NCBI RefSeq assembly: GCF_004331645.1 | Contig: NZ_SJSK01000001.1 | Location: 806,001-870,000 of the forward strand | From: Pedobacter frigiditerrae | GTDB taxonomy: Bacteria > Bacteroidota > Bacteroidia > Sphingobacteriales > Sphingobacteriaceae | DNA length: 64,000 bases | Direction: 5' to 3' | Shown: positions 42,103 to 49,520 of the stretch, in pieces | Numbering within the stretch: the stretch's first letter is position 1 | How the letters are laid out: each line of letters begins with the position of its first letter | Translations under genes and position numbers: made by a program | The notes under the pieces: generated by a model | Told to the model about the DNA's origin: nothing | Database searches by the model: none | Seen by the model: the letters and a program-made list of their open reading frames with translations, nothing else

Positions 42103-43198
42103 ATGGAGAGAAAGCTCTTTTTGCTTCTCGTAATATTGATCGTACTACTTCCGTTCGCAATAACAGTTCGTTGCCAAGAAACTCTTGATGTTAAAGTTGA
42201 GCCAAAGCCTTTTGACTATGATAAATTTTATGCGCTAGACAAAAGAAAACCAGTAAAGTCAATTGTTTATTTCGTAACAAGATATAGCAATAATTCGGTT
42301 AGAACAGACACCATTTCTGAAGAATACTTAACAAAAGAAGGAGATCGGCTTTCATTCATTCCATTTAATGAAAATAAGCGTGATATTGTTACAGCCTATA
42401 AATATTCTCAAAAAAAACAATGCTGTAGAGTGGATACTAAAAGAACCGAGAGACAAGAACCGTCTTTATTTTAATAAAGACACAAAAAATAAACAAGATA
42501 AGGACCTTGTTCAGTATCGGGCAACAATTTTTAACGGCGACACCATTATCCGCACTAACACTAATTTTTTTTATAGTTCTACTGGCTTATTGATCAAAAA
42601 AAGCAAAAGTGGTAGTATGGGAGGTAATCAGCTTGGAACATCTGCTATTGTGTATGAATACAAGGCTAATGATATGGTGCTTGCAAAGTCTTATTATGAC
42701 GTTTCAAATGCAGGTTCTTATCTTGCTATTGCCTATGCTTACGATATTGACCATCTTCCCATTGAAAAAAGGGCTTACTTCGTCCGAAATGGGAAAGCTG
42801 ATACGCCCGCCTTGTATAGTCATTACTTATATGATAAAGGATTATTGAAAATCGAAAAATATGAAGACTTTAATGACAAGGCAAAGAAGATCGAAACCAA
42901 AATTGATTATTTTTATAATTCAAAACAACAGTTGATTCGGCGTCATTCAAGTCGAGATACGTTGTTTACAGACGAAGTTTATGAATATAATAATGATCAA
43001 CTAAAAAAGCATACTATTCATACAAATACTAAAATTGGACTGAATAAAGCCGCAGTTGTTTATCCTTCACCTGCAAAAGTTCCATTCACATTGGAGTTTA
43101 TCTACGAACATGATGCATTTGGTAATGTGATCACAATTAAAGAGTTACTGAACAATCAGATTTATATTGAGAAGACAAAAAAACTCACCTACTATTAG
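42103..43198 (+). pseudogene. Exported YD-like repeat protein split by a frameshift
   Basis: Two overlapping frames form one protein. Frame one (42103-42474) encodes a signal peptide (LFLLLVILIVLLPFA) and about 103 sensible residues, then turns into QKKQCCRVDTKRTERQ nonsense. Frame two (open from 42368, stop at 43196-43198) becomes sensible at NNAVEWILKEPRDKN. The junction is an A8 run at 42410-42417; seven A's would join the frames into about 364 residues. The second part contains repeated tyrosine-rich strands (YEYKANDMVL, YAYDIDHLP, YNSKQQLIRR, YEHDAFGNV) like YD/RHS-type repeats. It is a mutation, a sequencing error or slippage. Confidence 0.75.
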
Positions 43199-44127
43199 AT
43201 TCCAATTACGTCTTTTTTCTTCCTGTTCTTCATTGTTTTAGGAATTATAGCCAGAATCTCCTCTTTTAATGCATTTAACATTCTTTTTTTAATGAAGTTT
43301 TTATGTGTTACCAAGCTAATTTCTCTCACTGGTTCTGGAGATTTAAAGTAACGCACTTTGTTTAACTGTTTAGCATTTAAATCAGCCAATGCTAATTCGG
43401 GTAATAAGGTTGCGCCATCATTTACGTCAACCATCCTTATTAGAGTTTCTACACTTCCGGTGTTGTAGGTTAAGGATTGTAAGCGATTGTTTTTTGTAGA
43501 GCGACAAATGTTCAATACCTGCGACCTCATACAATGCCCTTCGTTTAATAACCATATATTCTCATCTTCTAAATCATCTGCATCTATTGCTTTCTTCTTG
43601 AAGAGCTTGCTGTTTTTACTGATATAACTTACAAAGTTTTCATAGTACATTGGTGTTTCAGAAATATTTATATCTAACAAAGGAGTAGCTAAAATTCCAC
43701 AATCAATTACGCCGGTTTTTAAATGATGGATGATGTCTTCGGTTGTATATTCCCATATTAATAATTTTAGATCAGGGTATTTCTCTAACATAGAAGCAAT
43801 AACCTTAGGCAATAAATAAGGGGCAATAGTTGGGATAATCCCAATTTTTAATTCTCCAATTACGTCTTGCTGTTGACTACTAATGATTTCTTTAATTTTC
43901 TTGTTCTCTTGTAAAACAATACGGGCTTGAGCTATGATCTGAGCTCCAATCTCGGTTGGTACAATGGGTTGCTTGCTCCTATCGAATATTTTAACGTTCA
44001 AAAACTCTTCTAACTTTTGCACCTGCATACTCAGTGTGGGCTGTGTTACAAAACACTTATCAGCAGCGCTTACAAAGCTCCTGTAGGTGTCTACAGCTAC
44101 TATATATTCCAGTTGAACTAATGTCAT
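43195..44127 (-). CDS. oxyR: OxyR-type LysR-family hydrogen peroxide sensor/regulator
   Basis: A 310-residue LysR-type regulator: N-terminal helix-turn-helix about 1-60 (FVSAADKCFVTQPTLSMQVQKLE), effector domain after about 90. The segment NEGHCMRSQVLNIC near 205-218 has two cysteines nine residues apart within the GHCxRxQ context, matching the redox pair C199/C208 of E. coli OxyR. It should activate peroxide-defence genes on oxidation. Its stop overlaps the stop of the convergent frameshifted gene by 2 bases. A TACATTTG -7 element lies at 44152-44159. Confidence 0.92.
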   Translation of the reverse strand: MTLVQLEYIVAVDTYRSFVSAADKCFVTQPTLSMQVQKLEEFLNVKIFDRSKQPIVPTEIGAQIIAQARIVLQENKKIKEIISSQQQDVIGELKIGIIPTIAPYLLPKVIASMLEKYPDLKLLIWEYTTEDIIHHLKTGVIDCGILATPLLDINISETPMYYENFVSYISKNSKLFKKKAIDADDLEDENIWLLNEGHCMRSQVLNICRSTKNNRLQSLTYNTGSVETLIRMVDVNDGATLLPELALADLNAKQLNKVRYFKSPEPVREISLVTHKNFIKKRMLNALKEEILAIIPKTMKNRKKKDVIGI

Positions 44128-44151
44128 ATAGCTATAATTTATTATTATTTA

Positions 44152-44159
44152 CAAATGTA
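44152..44159 (-). promoter_or_regulatory. TAnnTTTG -7 element of oxyR
   Basis: The minus strand reads TACATTTG, 24 bases before the oxyR start. Full match to the Bacteroidota consensus. Confidence 0.5.
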
Positions 44160-44228
44160 TCAATTTTAACTATGTTAATTCTCGTTCATTTGAATCAATT
44201 TGATCAAAATTCTATTTAAGAATCATTT

Positions 44229-44259
44229 TTAGAATAAGCTTTGGGGTCAATTATTCTAA
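44229..44259. promoter_or_regulatory. Inverted repeat TTAGAATAA-N13-TTATTCTAA between oxyR and 44390
   Basis: Perfect 9-bp arms at 44229-44237 and 44251-44259 are separated by 13 bases in the divergent intergenic region. The half-sites match those of the Fur-like palindromes near 63950. It may be an operator for an iron- or peroxide-responsive repressor. A second small palindrome, ggataa/ttatcc, lies at 44366-44381. Confidence 0.45.
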
Positions 44260-44389
44260 TTTCATCGACCCGTATTGTCTGCACATAGATTAAATTTTTC
44301 TAAAAGTTGCTTAATAAATAAAAAGTTATAAATTTATATATCAATAAGTTAACGCTTCAAAATCTGGATAAGGAATTATCCGCTTATTT

Positions 44390-45256
44390 ATGAAAAAGAA
44401 CAATATAATCAGCATTGTAATGATCGCTGTTGTGGTGTTTATTCTTCTTCCTAAAATTTCAAAAGCTCAGGACCCATTTGAAAATGGCTTGAAGTTAAAG
44501 GTAGATTCGATGATATCGGCAAAGGCTATATTTTCTCTTGCTGACGTAACCTTGTTGCCAAATAACGGTACACATAGTATAATGACACCCACAGGATGGG
44601 TTGGCAATTCAACATATCTTTTTGCACTTTTGGGTGGGGTTTTTCCTGCAGAGTATGTAAAGCCGAATAAAGGAGATTTAATTGGCTCTTTTGGTATTGG
44701 TTTTGGTAATCCAAGCAAATATTTTGGTATTTCGGCTAGTGTTAATATAACAAGGATAACAGAGCTAAGAGATTTTTCAGGAAATATTATACTAAGCCGA
44801 AAACTATTTAAAGCAAGTAGTATCGCAATAGGGGGAGTTCAACTTTTTGCAAATCAAAAAGTATCAGATGCGCCAGATGGAACATATTATATTTCATTTA
44901 GTCATGCTGTTCAATCTGTAAAATCAAGCGAGGCTGGATATTCTGGATTGATTTATACCATTGGTATTGGTAATGGGCGCTTTTTGTATAAAAGCCCTTG
45001 GGACATTGCTTCAGGTAAAGGTAAGCACGGTACAGGCATTTTTGCAAATGTGTCTTATGAAGTTTTGAAAAATGTAAATGTCAATGTAGAATGGTCTGGT
45101 TTAAATCTTGGTTTTTCAACCGGCTTTCAGCCGGTAAAAGATTCTCCCCTAATAATTGGCTTAGGTGTTTATAACCTTACCAAGAACTCAGGCGATAGAG
45201 TATCAATGATAGGAACTATTGGTTGTCCTTTTTCATTATCAAAAAGCAAAAAATAA
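44390..45256 (+). CDS. Exported, probably outer-membrane protein of unknown function
   Basis: A 288-residue protein with a signal peptide (IISIVMIAVVVFILLPKISKA, cleavage near 26) and a mature part made of alternating strands (GSFGIGFGNPSKYFGISASVNITRI, FANVSYEVLKNVNVNVEWSGLNLGF) that looks like an outer-membrane barrel. It ends CPFSLSKSKK rather than in an aromatic residue, so the barrel call is uncertain. It is the first of three consecutive exported-protein genes, with the next one 2 bases away. Confidence 0.7.
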   Translation: MKKNNIISIVMIAVVVFILLPKISKAQDPFENGLKLKVDSMISAKAIFSLADVTLLPNNGTHSIMTPTGWVGNSTYLFALLGGVFPAEYVKPNKGDLIGSFGIGFGNPSKYFGISASVNITRITELRDFSGNIILSRKLFKASSIAIGGVQLFANQKVSDAPDGTYYISFSHAVQSVKSSEAGYSGLIYTIGIGNGRFLYKSPWDIASGKGKHGTGIFANVSYEVLKNVNVNVEWSGLNLGFSTGFQPVKDSPLIIGLGVYNLTKNSGDRVSMIGTIGCPFSLSKSKK

Positions 45257-45258
45257 TT

Positions 45259-45642
45259 ATGAAAAGATTAATTTTTATTTTCTCGATGTCAATAACCTTG
45301 ATAAGCTTGAGTAAGTCTATGGCTCAAAATGGCAGAAACAATAATTCAGATTTTAAAGTCCCATTGCCAGTTGTAGCACCATCATTAAATCCAGATTTTG
45401 GTTACAATATTGCCATTCCTGCAATGCCGCCAATTATTGTGCCCCCCGGCGTGCCAACTATAATGGCTGCTAGCTATTTGCCACAGCTGCCCTCTTCTCC
45501 GGGAATGCCAATAGCGCCAGAATCAAATATGATTCAATCTATCGAAGGAGATATTACACAGTCTAATTTTCCTAAAACTATAATGCTGCCTCCATTGCCA
45601 ACTATTCCTTCTAACCCCCAAGTAAGGCTTGCCTTGTATTAG
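45259..45642 (+). CDS. Small proline-rich exported protein
   Basis: A 127-residue protein with signal peptide (KRLIFIFSMSITLISLSKSMAQ, start at 45259) and a mature part of about 105 residues rich in Pro, Met and Ile (IPAMPPIIVPPGVPTIM, LPQLPSSPGMPIAPE, TIMLPPLPTIPSNP). It lacks repeats of fixed length and any Cys. It begins 2 bases after the stop of the upstream barrel-like protein, indicating one transcript. I recognise no family; an extended or surface-exposed role is plausible. Confidence 0.68.
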   Translation: MKRLIFIFSMSITLISLSKSMAQNGRNNNSDFKVPLPVVAPSLNPDFGYNIAIPAMPPIIVPPGVPTIMAASYLPQLPSSPGMPIAPESNMIQSIEGDITQSNFPKTIMLPPLPTIPSNPQVRLALY

Positions 45643-45687
45643 GCCCCCAGTTAATTTTAGGATAGTGTAATTTTTAACACATAAGAA

Positions 45688-46521
45688 ATGTCGAACTACA
45701 AATATTTGAAAACCTATTTCCTTTTTATATTCACATTATTTCGTTTTGTCTCATTCGCACAAGATGGGCATCGAATTTTTATTTTCAAAAATAACATGGA
45801 ATATCAAACAGATGTTGTGGTTAATTCTAAATCAATCATTCAAAGGGGCAAACAAGTTCTTGAGGTAAACTCTACTTCAACCGTTTCAAAAATATCAAAA
45901 GTAATTGCTGTAGATGATAATGATTATACATTTAATGTTAAGGTTAAAAGCACAGATAATCTTATTGATGCAATGGGTAAAAAATTACATTACAATTCTT
46001 CTTCTGGCTTAGATGGTTCAACCATTAAAAATGCCCTAAGTTATATTGTCAATAAGCCTGTTGATGTAAAAATAAACAAATATGGAATTATAGAATCCTT
46101 TAATGTTGAAAAGGTTGAGCTTGCAACAGATACCTTGCTTGCTTTTGCTGGGATACAACCTGAGGTTTTTAAAAAGGGGAAATTATTTGACCTATTTGCT
46201 GATATTACCTATACTAAAAACTTAATAAAAGGACATAATTGGACGGATGTTTCAACTACTGGCAATGAGAAAATCACCACTAAATTTTGGATTGAGAATG
46301 TGAATGAAAAAAACACTATTTTAAAATTTACAAGTTCTAGTATTGGAAAACTAGTCAACAGTAGTAGCAATGGAACCTATTTGGTAGATAATAAAACAGG
46401 TCTTATTTTAGAAAAACTAGTATATGTAATTTCTCTTGGTTATCAGGTTTCGGCAGGTGGTATTGTGTATGGTGTTTCTAGATCTTCCAGTATTTTCGAA
46501 AGAAATAAGTTACTACTTTAA
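45688..46521 (+). CDS. Exported protein, unknown function
   Basis: A 277-residue protein with a signal peptide (YLKTYFLFIFTLFRFVSFA, cleavage near 23). The mature part is soluble and strand-rich and contains blocks such as DNDYTFNVKVKSTDNLIDAMGKKL and GHNWTDVSTTGNEKITTKFWI. The overall plan resembles DUF6263-type periplasmic proteins, but I cannot confirm it. It is the third of the exported-protein group from 44390 and lies 45 bases after the proline-rich gene. Confidence 0.68.
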   Translation: MSNYKYLKTYFLFIFTLFRFVSFAQDGHRIFIFKNNMEYQTDVVVNSKSIIQRGKQVLEVNSTSTVSKISKVIAVDDNDYTFNVKVKSTDNLIDAMGKKLHYNSSSGLDGSTIKNALSYIVNKPVDVKINKYGIIESFNVEKVELATDTLLAFAGIQPEVFKKGKLFDLFADITYTKNLIKGHNWTDVSTTGNEKITTKFWIENVNEKNTILKFTSSSIGKLVNSSSNGTYLVDNKTGLILEKLVYVISLGYQVSAGGIVYGVSRSSSIFERNKLLL

Positions 46522-46568
46522 TTTTTGCAGAACTACTTATTGCTAATGTTTAGATGGCAATTAAATCT

Positions 46569-46576
46569 TACTTTTG
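46569..46576 (+). promoter_or_regulatory. TAnnTTTG -7 element of trmB
   Basis: TACTTTTG lies 18 bases before the chosen GTG start at 46595, leaving a leader of about a dozen bases and supporting that start over the in-frame TTG at 46574, which would overlap the element. Confidence 0.45.
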
Positions 46577-46594
46577 TGTTTTAAAAATTTTAAA

Positions 46595-47245
46595 GTGGGT
46601 AAAGATAAATTAAGAAAGTTTGCAGAGATAGATACCTTTCCAAACGTATATCAATTGCATTTGGGGAAAGTGATGAAAGGGAAGTGGGCATCAGAACATT
46701 TCAAAAACAACAATCCTGTAGTTTTAGAGTTAGCCTGTGGTAAAGGAGAATATGCTGTTAATTTAGCTAAGCTGTTTCCAGAGAAAAACTTTGTAGGCGT
46801 AGATTTAAAAGGAAACAGGATTTGGCGAGGTGCAAGAACAGGCGTTGATGAAGGCATACAAAACCTAGCTTTTTTAAGAATACAGATTGAGGATATTTTA
46901 GAATATTTTGCTCCAGGAGAAATTGATGAAATCTGGATTACTTTCGCCGACCCACAACCACAAGAAAGTAGAGAAAAGAAGCGTTTAACTTTTCCTGGCT
47001 TTTTAGAAAAGTATAGAATTTTGCTAAAACCAGGTGGGAAAATGAACCTTAAAACAGATAACGATGGACTTTACGCTTATACTTGTGAAAAAGTAGAAGA
47101 ACTAAAGCTAATTACCCACAAGAATACGGCACACCTTTACCAATCCGAATTTGCAGATGAAGTTTTATCCATCAAAACTCATTATGAAAGAATTTATTTG
47201 AAACATGATAAAAACATCAATTATATCCAATTTTCATTTAGCTAA
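46595..47245 (+). CDS. trmB: tRNA (guanine-N7-)-methyltransferase
   Basis: A 216-residue SAM-dependent methyltransferase that makes m7G46 in tRNA. Motifs: VLELACGKGEYAVNLAKLFPEKNFVGVDLKG near 42-72, the catalytic-site IWITFADPQPQESREKKRLTFPGFL near 115-139, and NLKTDNDGLYAY near 154. I chose the GTG start at 46595, which gives MGKDKLRKFAE, the normal opening for Bacteroidota TrmB. Its stop shares a base with the next ATG (TAATG), so the pair is translationally coupled. Confidence 0.93.
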   Translation: MGKDKLRKFAEIDTFPNVYQLHLGKVMKGKWASEHFKNNNPVVLELACGKGEYAVNLAKLFPEKNFVGVDLKGNRIWRGARTGVDEGIQNLAFLRIQIEDILEYFAPGEIDEIWITFADPQPQESREKKRLTFPGFLEKYRILLKPGGKMNLKTDNDGLYAYTCEKVEELKLITHKNTAHLYQSEFADEVLSIKTHYERIYLKHDKNINYIQFSFS

Positions 47246-47571
47246 TGGACGATTCATTTTACGAACAGGTTTTTGAAGTTGCAAGATTAGTTCCAAAAGG
47301 GAGGGTAACTTCTTATGGTGCAATTGCAAAAGCTTTGGGTGCTGGCGGCTCTGCTCGTATGGTTGGTTATGCCATGAGTAATGCTGGCATTGCACATCCA
47401 AAAGTGCCTGCTCATAGAATAGTAAATAGCAGTGGATTGCTTACTGGAAAATTTCATTTCTCGCCACCGGAATTGATGCAACAATTATTGGAGCAAGAAG
47501 GAGTGAGGGTTGAAAATGATAAGGTAAAAGATTTTAAAAAGGTTTTCTGGAACCCGTTAGAAGAGTTATAA
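47245..47571 (+). CDS. Alkyltransferase-like (ATL) DNA repair protein
   Basis: A 108-residue protein that equals the DNA-binding domain of O6-alkylguanine-DNA alkyltransferase. The helix-turn-helix VPKGRVTSYGAIAKALG is intact and so is the MVGYAMSNAG segment, but the active-site PCHR is PAHR (near residue 52), so the acceptor Cys is Ala. Such ATL proteins bind O6-alkylguanine without repairing it and recruit nucleotide-excision repair. It is translationally coupled to trmB. Confidence 0.92.
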   Translation: MDDSFYEQVFEVARLVPKGRVTSYGAIAKALGAGGSARMVGYAMSNAGIAHPKVPAHRIVNSSGLLTGKFHFSPPELMQQLLEQEGVRVENDKVKDFKKVFWNPLEEL

Positions 47572-47635
47572 AAGTCCGGGTCGGAAAGGCCGATGTTTAG
47601 ATATCCAATCGTAATTCATAATCAAAAATTAAAAC

Positions 47636-47986
47636 ATGGGAAAACTAGTAGAAGAATTTAATAGCTATCGTACAAAAATGAACGATAGAATAATGGAAAC
47701 ATCAAATACAAACATCAAGAGGTTTTTTGCCTTAGACACAACTACTTATGCAGATGGCGCCTTAGATGTAAAAACAAAAGAGATGCTAGGCTTGGTGGCT
47801 TCAATGGTTTTGCGTTGCGATGATTGCATTAAATATCATCTAGAAAAATGCTACAACGAGGGGGTTAATAATGCGGAAGTAAATGAAGTATTTATGATTG
47901 CCAATTTGGTAGGTGGCTCAATTGTAATTCCTCATTACCGAAGAGCGGTTGAGTTTTGGGATGAGTTGAACAGTTCGGATTCTTAG
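47636..47986 (+). CDS. Carboxymuconolactone decarboxylase/AhpD-like family protein
   Basis: A 116-residue all-helical protein of the CMD/AhpD family. It carries the redox pair CDDC near 62-65 with the following IKYHLEKC containing the conserved His, and the tail motif VGGSIVIPHYRRAVEFWDEL. The CxxC-His form indicates a peroxidase-type or disulfide-reductase role rather than decarboxylation. Physiological partner unknown. It lies between the ATL gene and tag. Confidence 0.88.
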   Translation: MGKLVEEFNSYRTKMNDRIMETSNTNIKRFFALDTTTYADGALDVKTKEMLGLVASMVLRCDDCIKYHLEKCYNEGVNNAEVNEVFMIANLVGGSIVIPHYRRAVEFWDELNSSDS

Positions 47987-48004
47987 TTAATTATTTTTCC
48001 ACCT

Positions 48005-48035
48005 CGTCATTGGGAGGAACGAAGCAATCTCATTG
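48005..48035. repeat. CGTCATTGnGAGGAACGAAG-type repetitive sequence
   Basis: The stretch starting cgtcattgggaggaacgaag is a close match to a repeat word I recognise from intergenic DNA of many bacteria. It lies directly upstream of tag, overlapping the region where its leader should be. Single copy in this window. Confidence 0.55.
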
Positions 48036-48047
48036 TTAATTGTCAAT

Positions 48048-48611
48048 ATGGAAGCTCACAACTCAAAACGCTGTCACTGGTGCGGAAACGACCCGATATA
48101 CATCAAATATCATGATACAGAATGGGGTAAGCCTGTTCGCGATGATAAAATCTTGTTTGAGTTTTTGGTTTTGGAAGGTGCTCAGGCTGGTTTAAGCTGG
48201 ATAACAATTCTACGAAGAAGAGAAGGTTATAGAAATGCCTTCGTCAATTTTGATGTAAAGAAAGTTGCAGCTTTTAAAGAAAAAGACGTAGAACGATTAA
48301 TGAAAGATGAAACCATTATTCGTAACCGATTAAAAATTAATTCTGCCATAAACAATGCTAAACTTTTTATAGAAATTCAGAAAGAGTTTGGTTCGTTTGC
48401 TAATTTTGTGTGGGGCTTTATGCCCGTTAAAAATCAAATTGTTAATGATTTTAAAAATGGCGGCATTCCCGCAAGAACTGAAATTTCAGATGCTATCGCA
48501 AAGGATATGAAAAAACGAGGGTTTAAGTTTTTTGGTACAACCATCTGTTATGCATTTATGCAAGCAACAGGGATGGTTAACGACCATATAATTGGTTGTG
48601 TGGCAAGGTAA
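48048..48611 (+). CDS. tag: DNA-3-methyladenine glycosylase I
   Basis: A 187-residue helix-hairpin-helix superfamily glycosylase that excises 3-methyladenine from DNA. The Tag signature is clear: RCHWCGNDPIYIKYHDTEWGKPVRDD near 8-33 holds the zinc Cys and the base-pocket residues. Near the C-terminus the pattern CYAFMQATGMVNDHIIGC supplies the remaining zinc ligands. The start at 48048 is preferred to the in-frame TTG at 48033. With the nearby ATL gene it forms an alkylation-damage neighbourhood. Confidence 0.94.
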   Translation: MEAHNSKRCHWCGNDPIYIKYHDTEWGKPVRDDKILFEFLVLEGAQAGLSWITILRRREGYRNAFVNFDVKKVAAFKEKDVERLMKDETIIRNRLKINSAINNAKLFIEIQKEFGSFANFVWGFMPVKNQIVNDFKNGGIPARTEISDAIAKDMKKRGFKFFGTTICYAFMQATGMVNDHIIGCVAR

Positions 48612-48686
48612 TTGTGCGTTTATCGTTATTCGTTTTTAGAAATGACAGACAAAAAACGATGGACGATTTCTCGCTTCTCACGCGGC

Positions 48687-49358
48687 CTACTTCTTTCCAG
48701 AAGAGTTGTAAGCCTTCACATAAGCTGCCAAGTTTTTTGCATCGAAGCTTTCTGTAGCTTTTATACTTGTGGCTAAATCTTCATCATTGTTTAGTTTTGC
48801 CAACAAAATGGTTTTTACGGCATTTGTATTTTCAATGGCAACTTCTTGCATTGGTCCAGTTCCAGGTTTTTCTAAAAAGTAAGTTATTTTCCCTTTCTGA
48901 CCACTGCTAACCTGCTCATCATTTCTTCTTCCTCCACCAAAACCAATGCTAACACCACCACCTAAGCCTCCGCCAAAACCACCTGTCCCCATACCAATTC
49001 CTACTGATGGTCTAACCTTTACCCTTGGCTGTGCAGCTTGTGGCGTTTCTGCCTTATCTCCATAAGAATACAAATTAACCGTACCAGATTCAATCAGTTT
49101 AAAAAAACGATATTCCATTTTCTTCTTCACCACAATAGGCTTGCTTGTGTAGGTTTCGCCATTCCAAATAAAAGATTGAATATCTTTTGCTTGATATTCT
49201 TTTATAACTTGGTCATCTTCTTGTATCGCAACCGAACTAAAGTTTGTCCCTTTAATTACACCACGAACAAAATTTCCTTCACTAATTAAGATAGCGTCTT
49301 GAGCAAAAAGCTTAGCGCTTAAAAGAAAAAATACAGATAGGATTTTAAATGCTTTCAT
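48687..49358 (-). CDS. Exported glycine-rich protein, unknown function
   Basis: A 223-residue protein with signal peptide (FKILSVFFLLSAKLFAQ). After a first part of about 90 residues (ILISEGNFVRGVIKGTNFSS, IQSFIWNGETYTSKPIV) comes a glycine stretch at about 118-143 (GIGMGTGGFGGGLGGGVS) and then a helical C-terminus. I do not recognise the family. The first part could be a small beta domain. It is transcribed toward tag; no terminator seen between them. Confidence 0.68.
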   Translation of the reverse strand: MKAFKILSVFFLLSAKLFAQDAILISEGNFVRGVIKGTNFSSVAIQEDDQVIKEYQAKDIQSFIWNGETYTSKPIVVKKKMEYRFFKLIESGTVNLYSYGDKAETPQAAQPRVKVRPSVGIGMGTGGFGGGLGGGVSIGFGGGRRNDEQVSSGQKGKITYFLEKPGTGPMQEVAIENTNAVKTILLAKLNNDEDLATSIKATESFDAKNLAAYVKAYNSSGKK

Positions 49359-49453
49359 CGTAACAAATAACGGAAATATTTGGTCTAGTTGTACATAGGT
49401 GAATAAAGAATAAGGAACAAAGATTAAAGATAAGGTGAATTAAAAATAAATAA

Positions 49454-49461
49454 TAACTTTG
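49454..49461 (+). promoter_or_regulatory. TAnnTTTG -7 element of polA
   Basis: TAACTTTG lies 59 bases before the polA start at 49521, giving a leader of about 53 bases. No clear -33 element. Confidence 0.5.
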
Positions 49462-49520
49462 CAAATTCACGATTTCATAAGGTAATTTTCTCTATGAATC
49501 ATTAAAATCTGTGTAATCAC

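Noticed and set aside
47245..47571. Functional O6-methylguanine-DNA methyltransferase
   Set aside because: The acceptor cysteine is replaced by alanine (PAHR), so alkyl transfer is not possible by the known mechanism.
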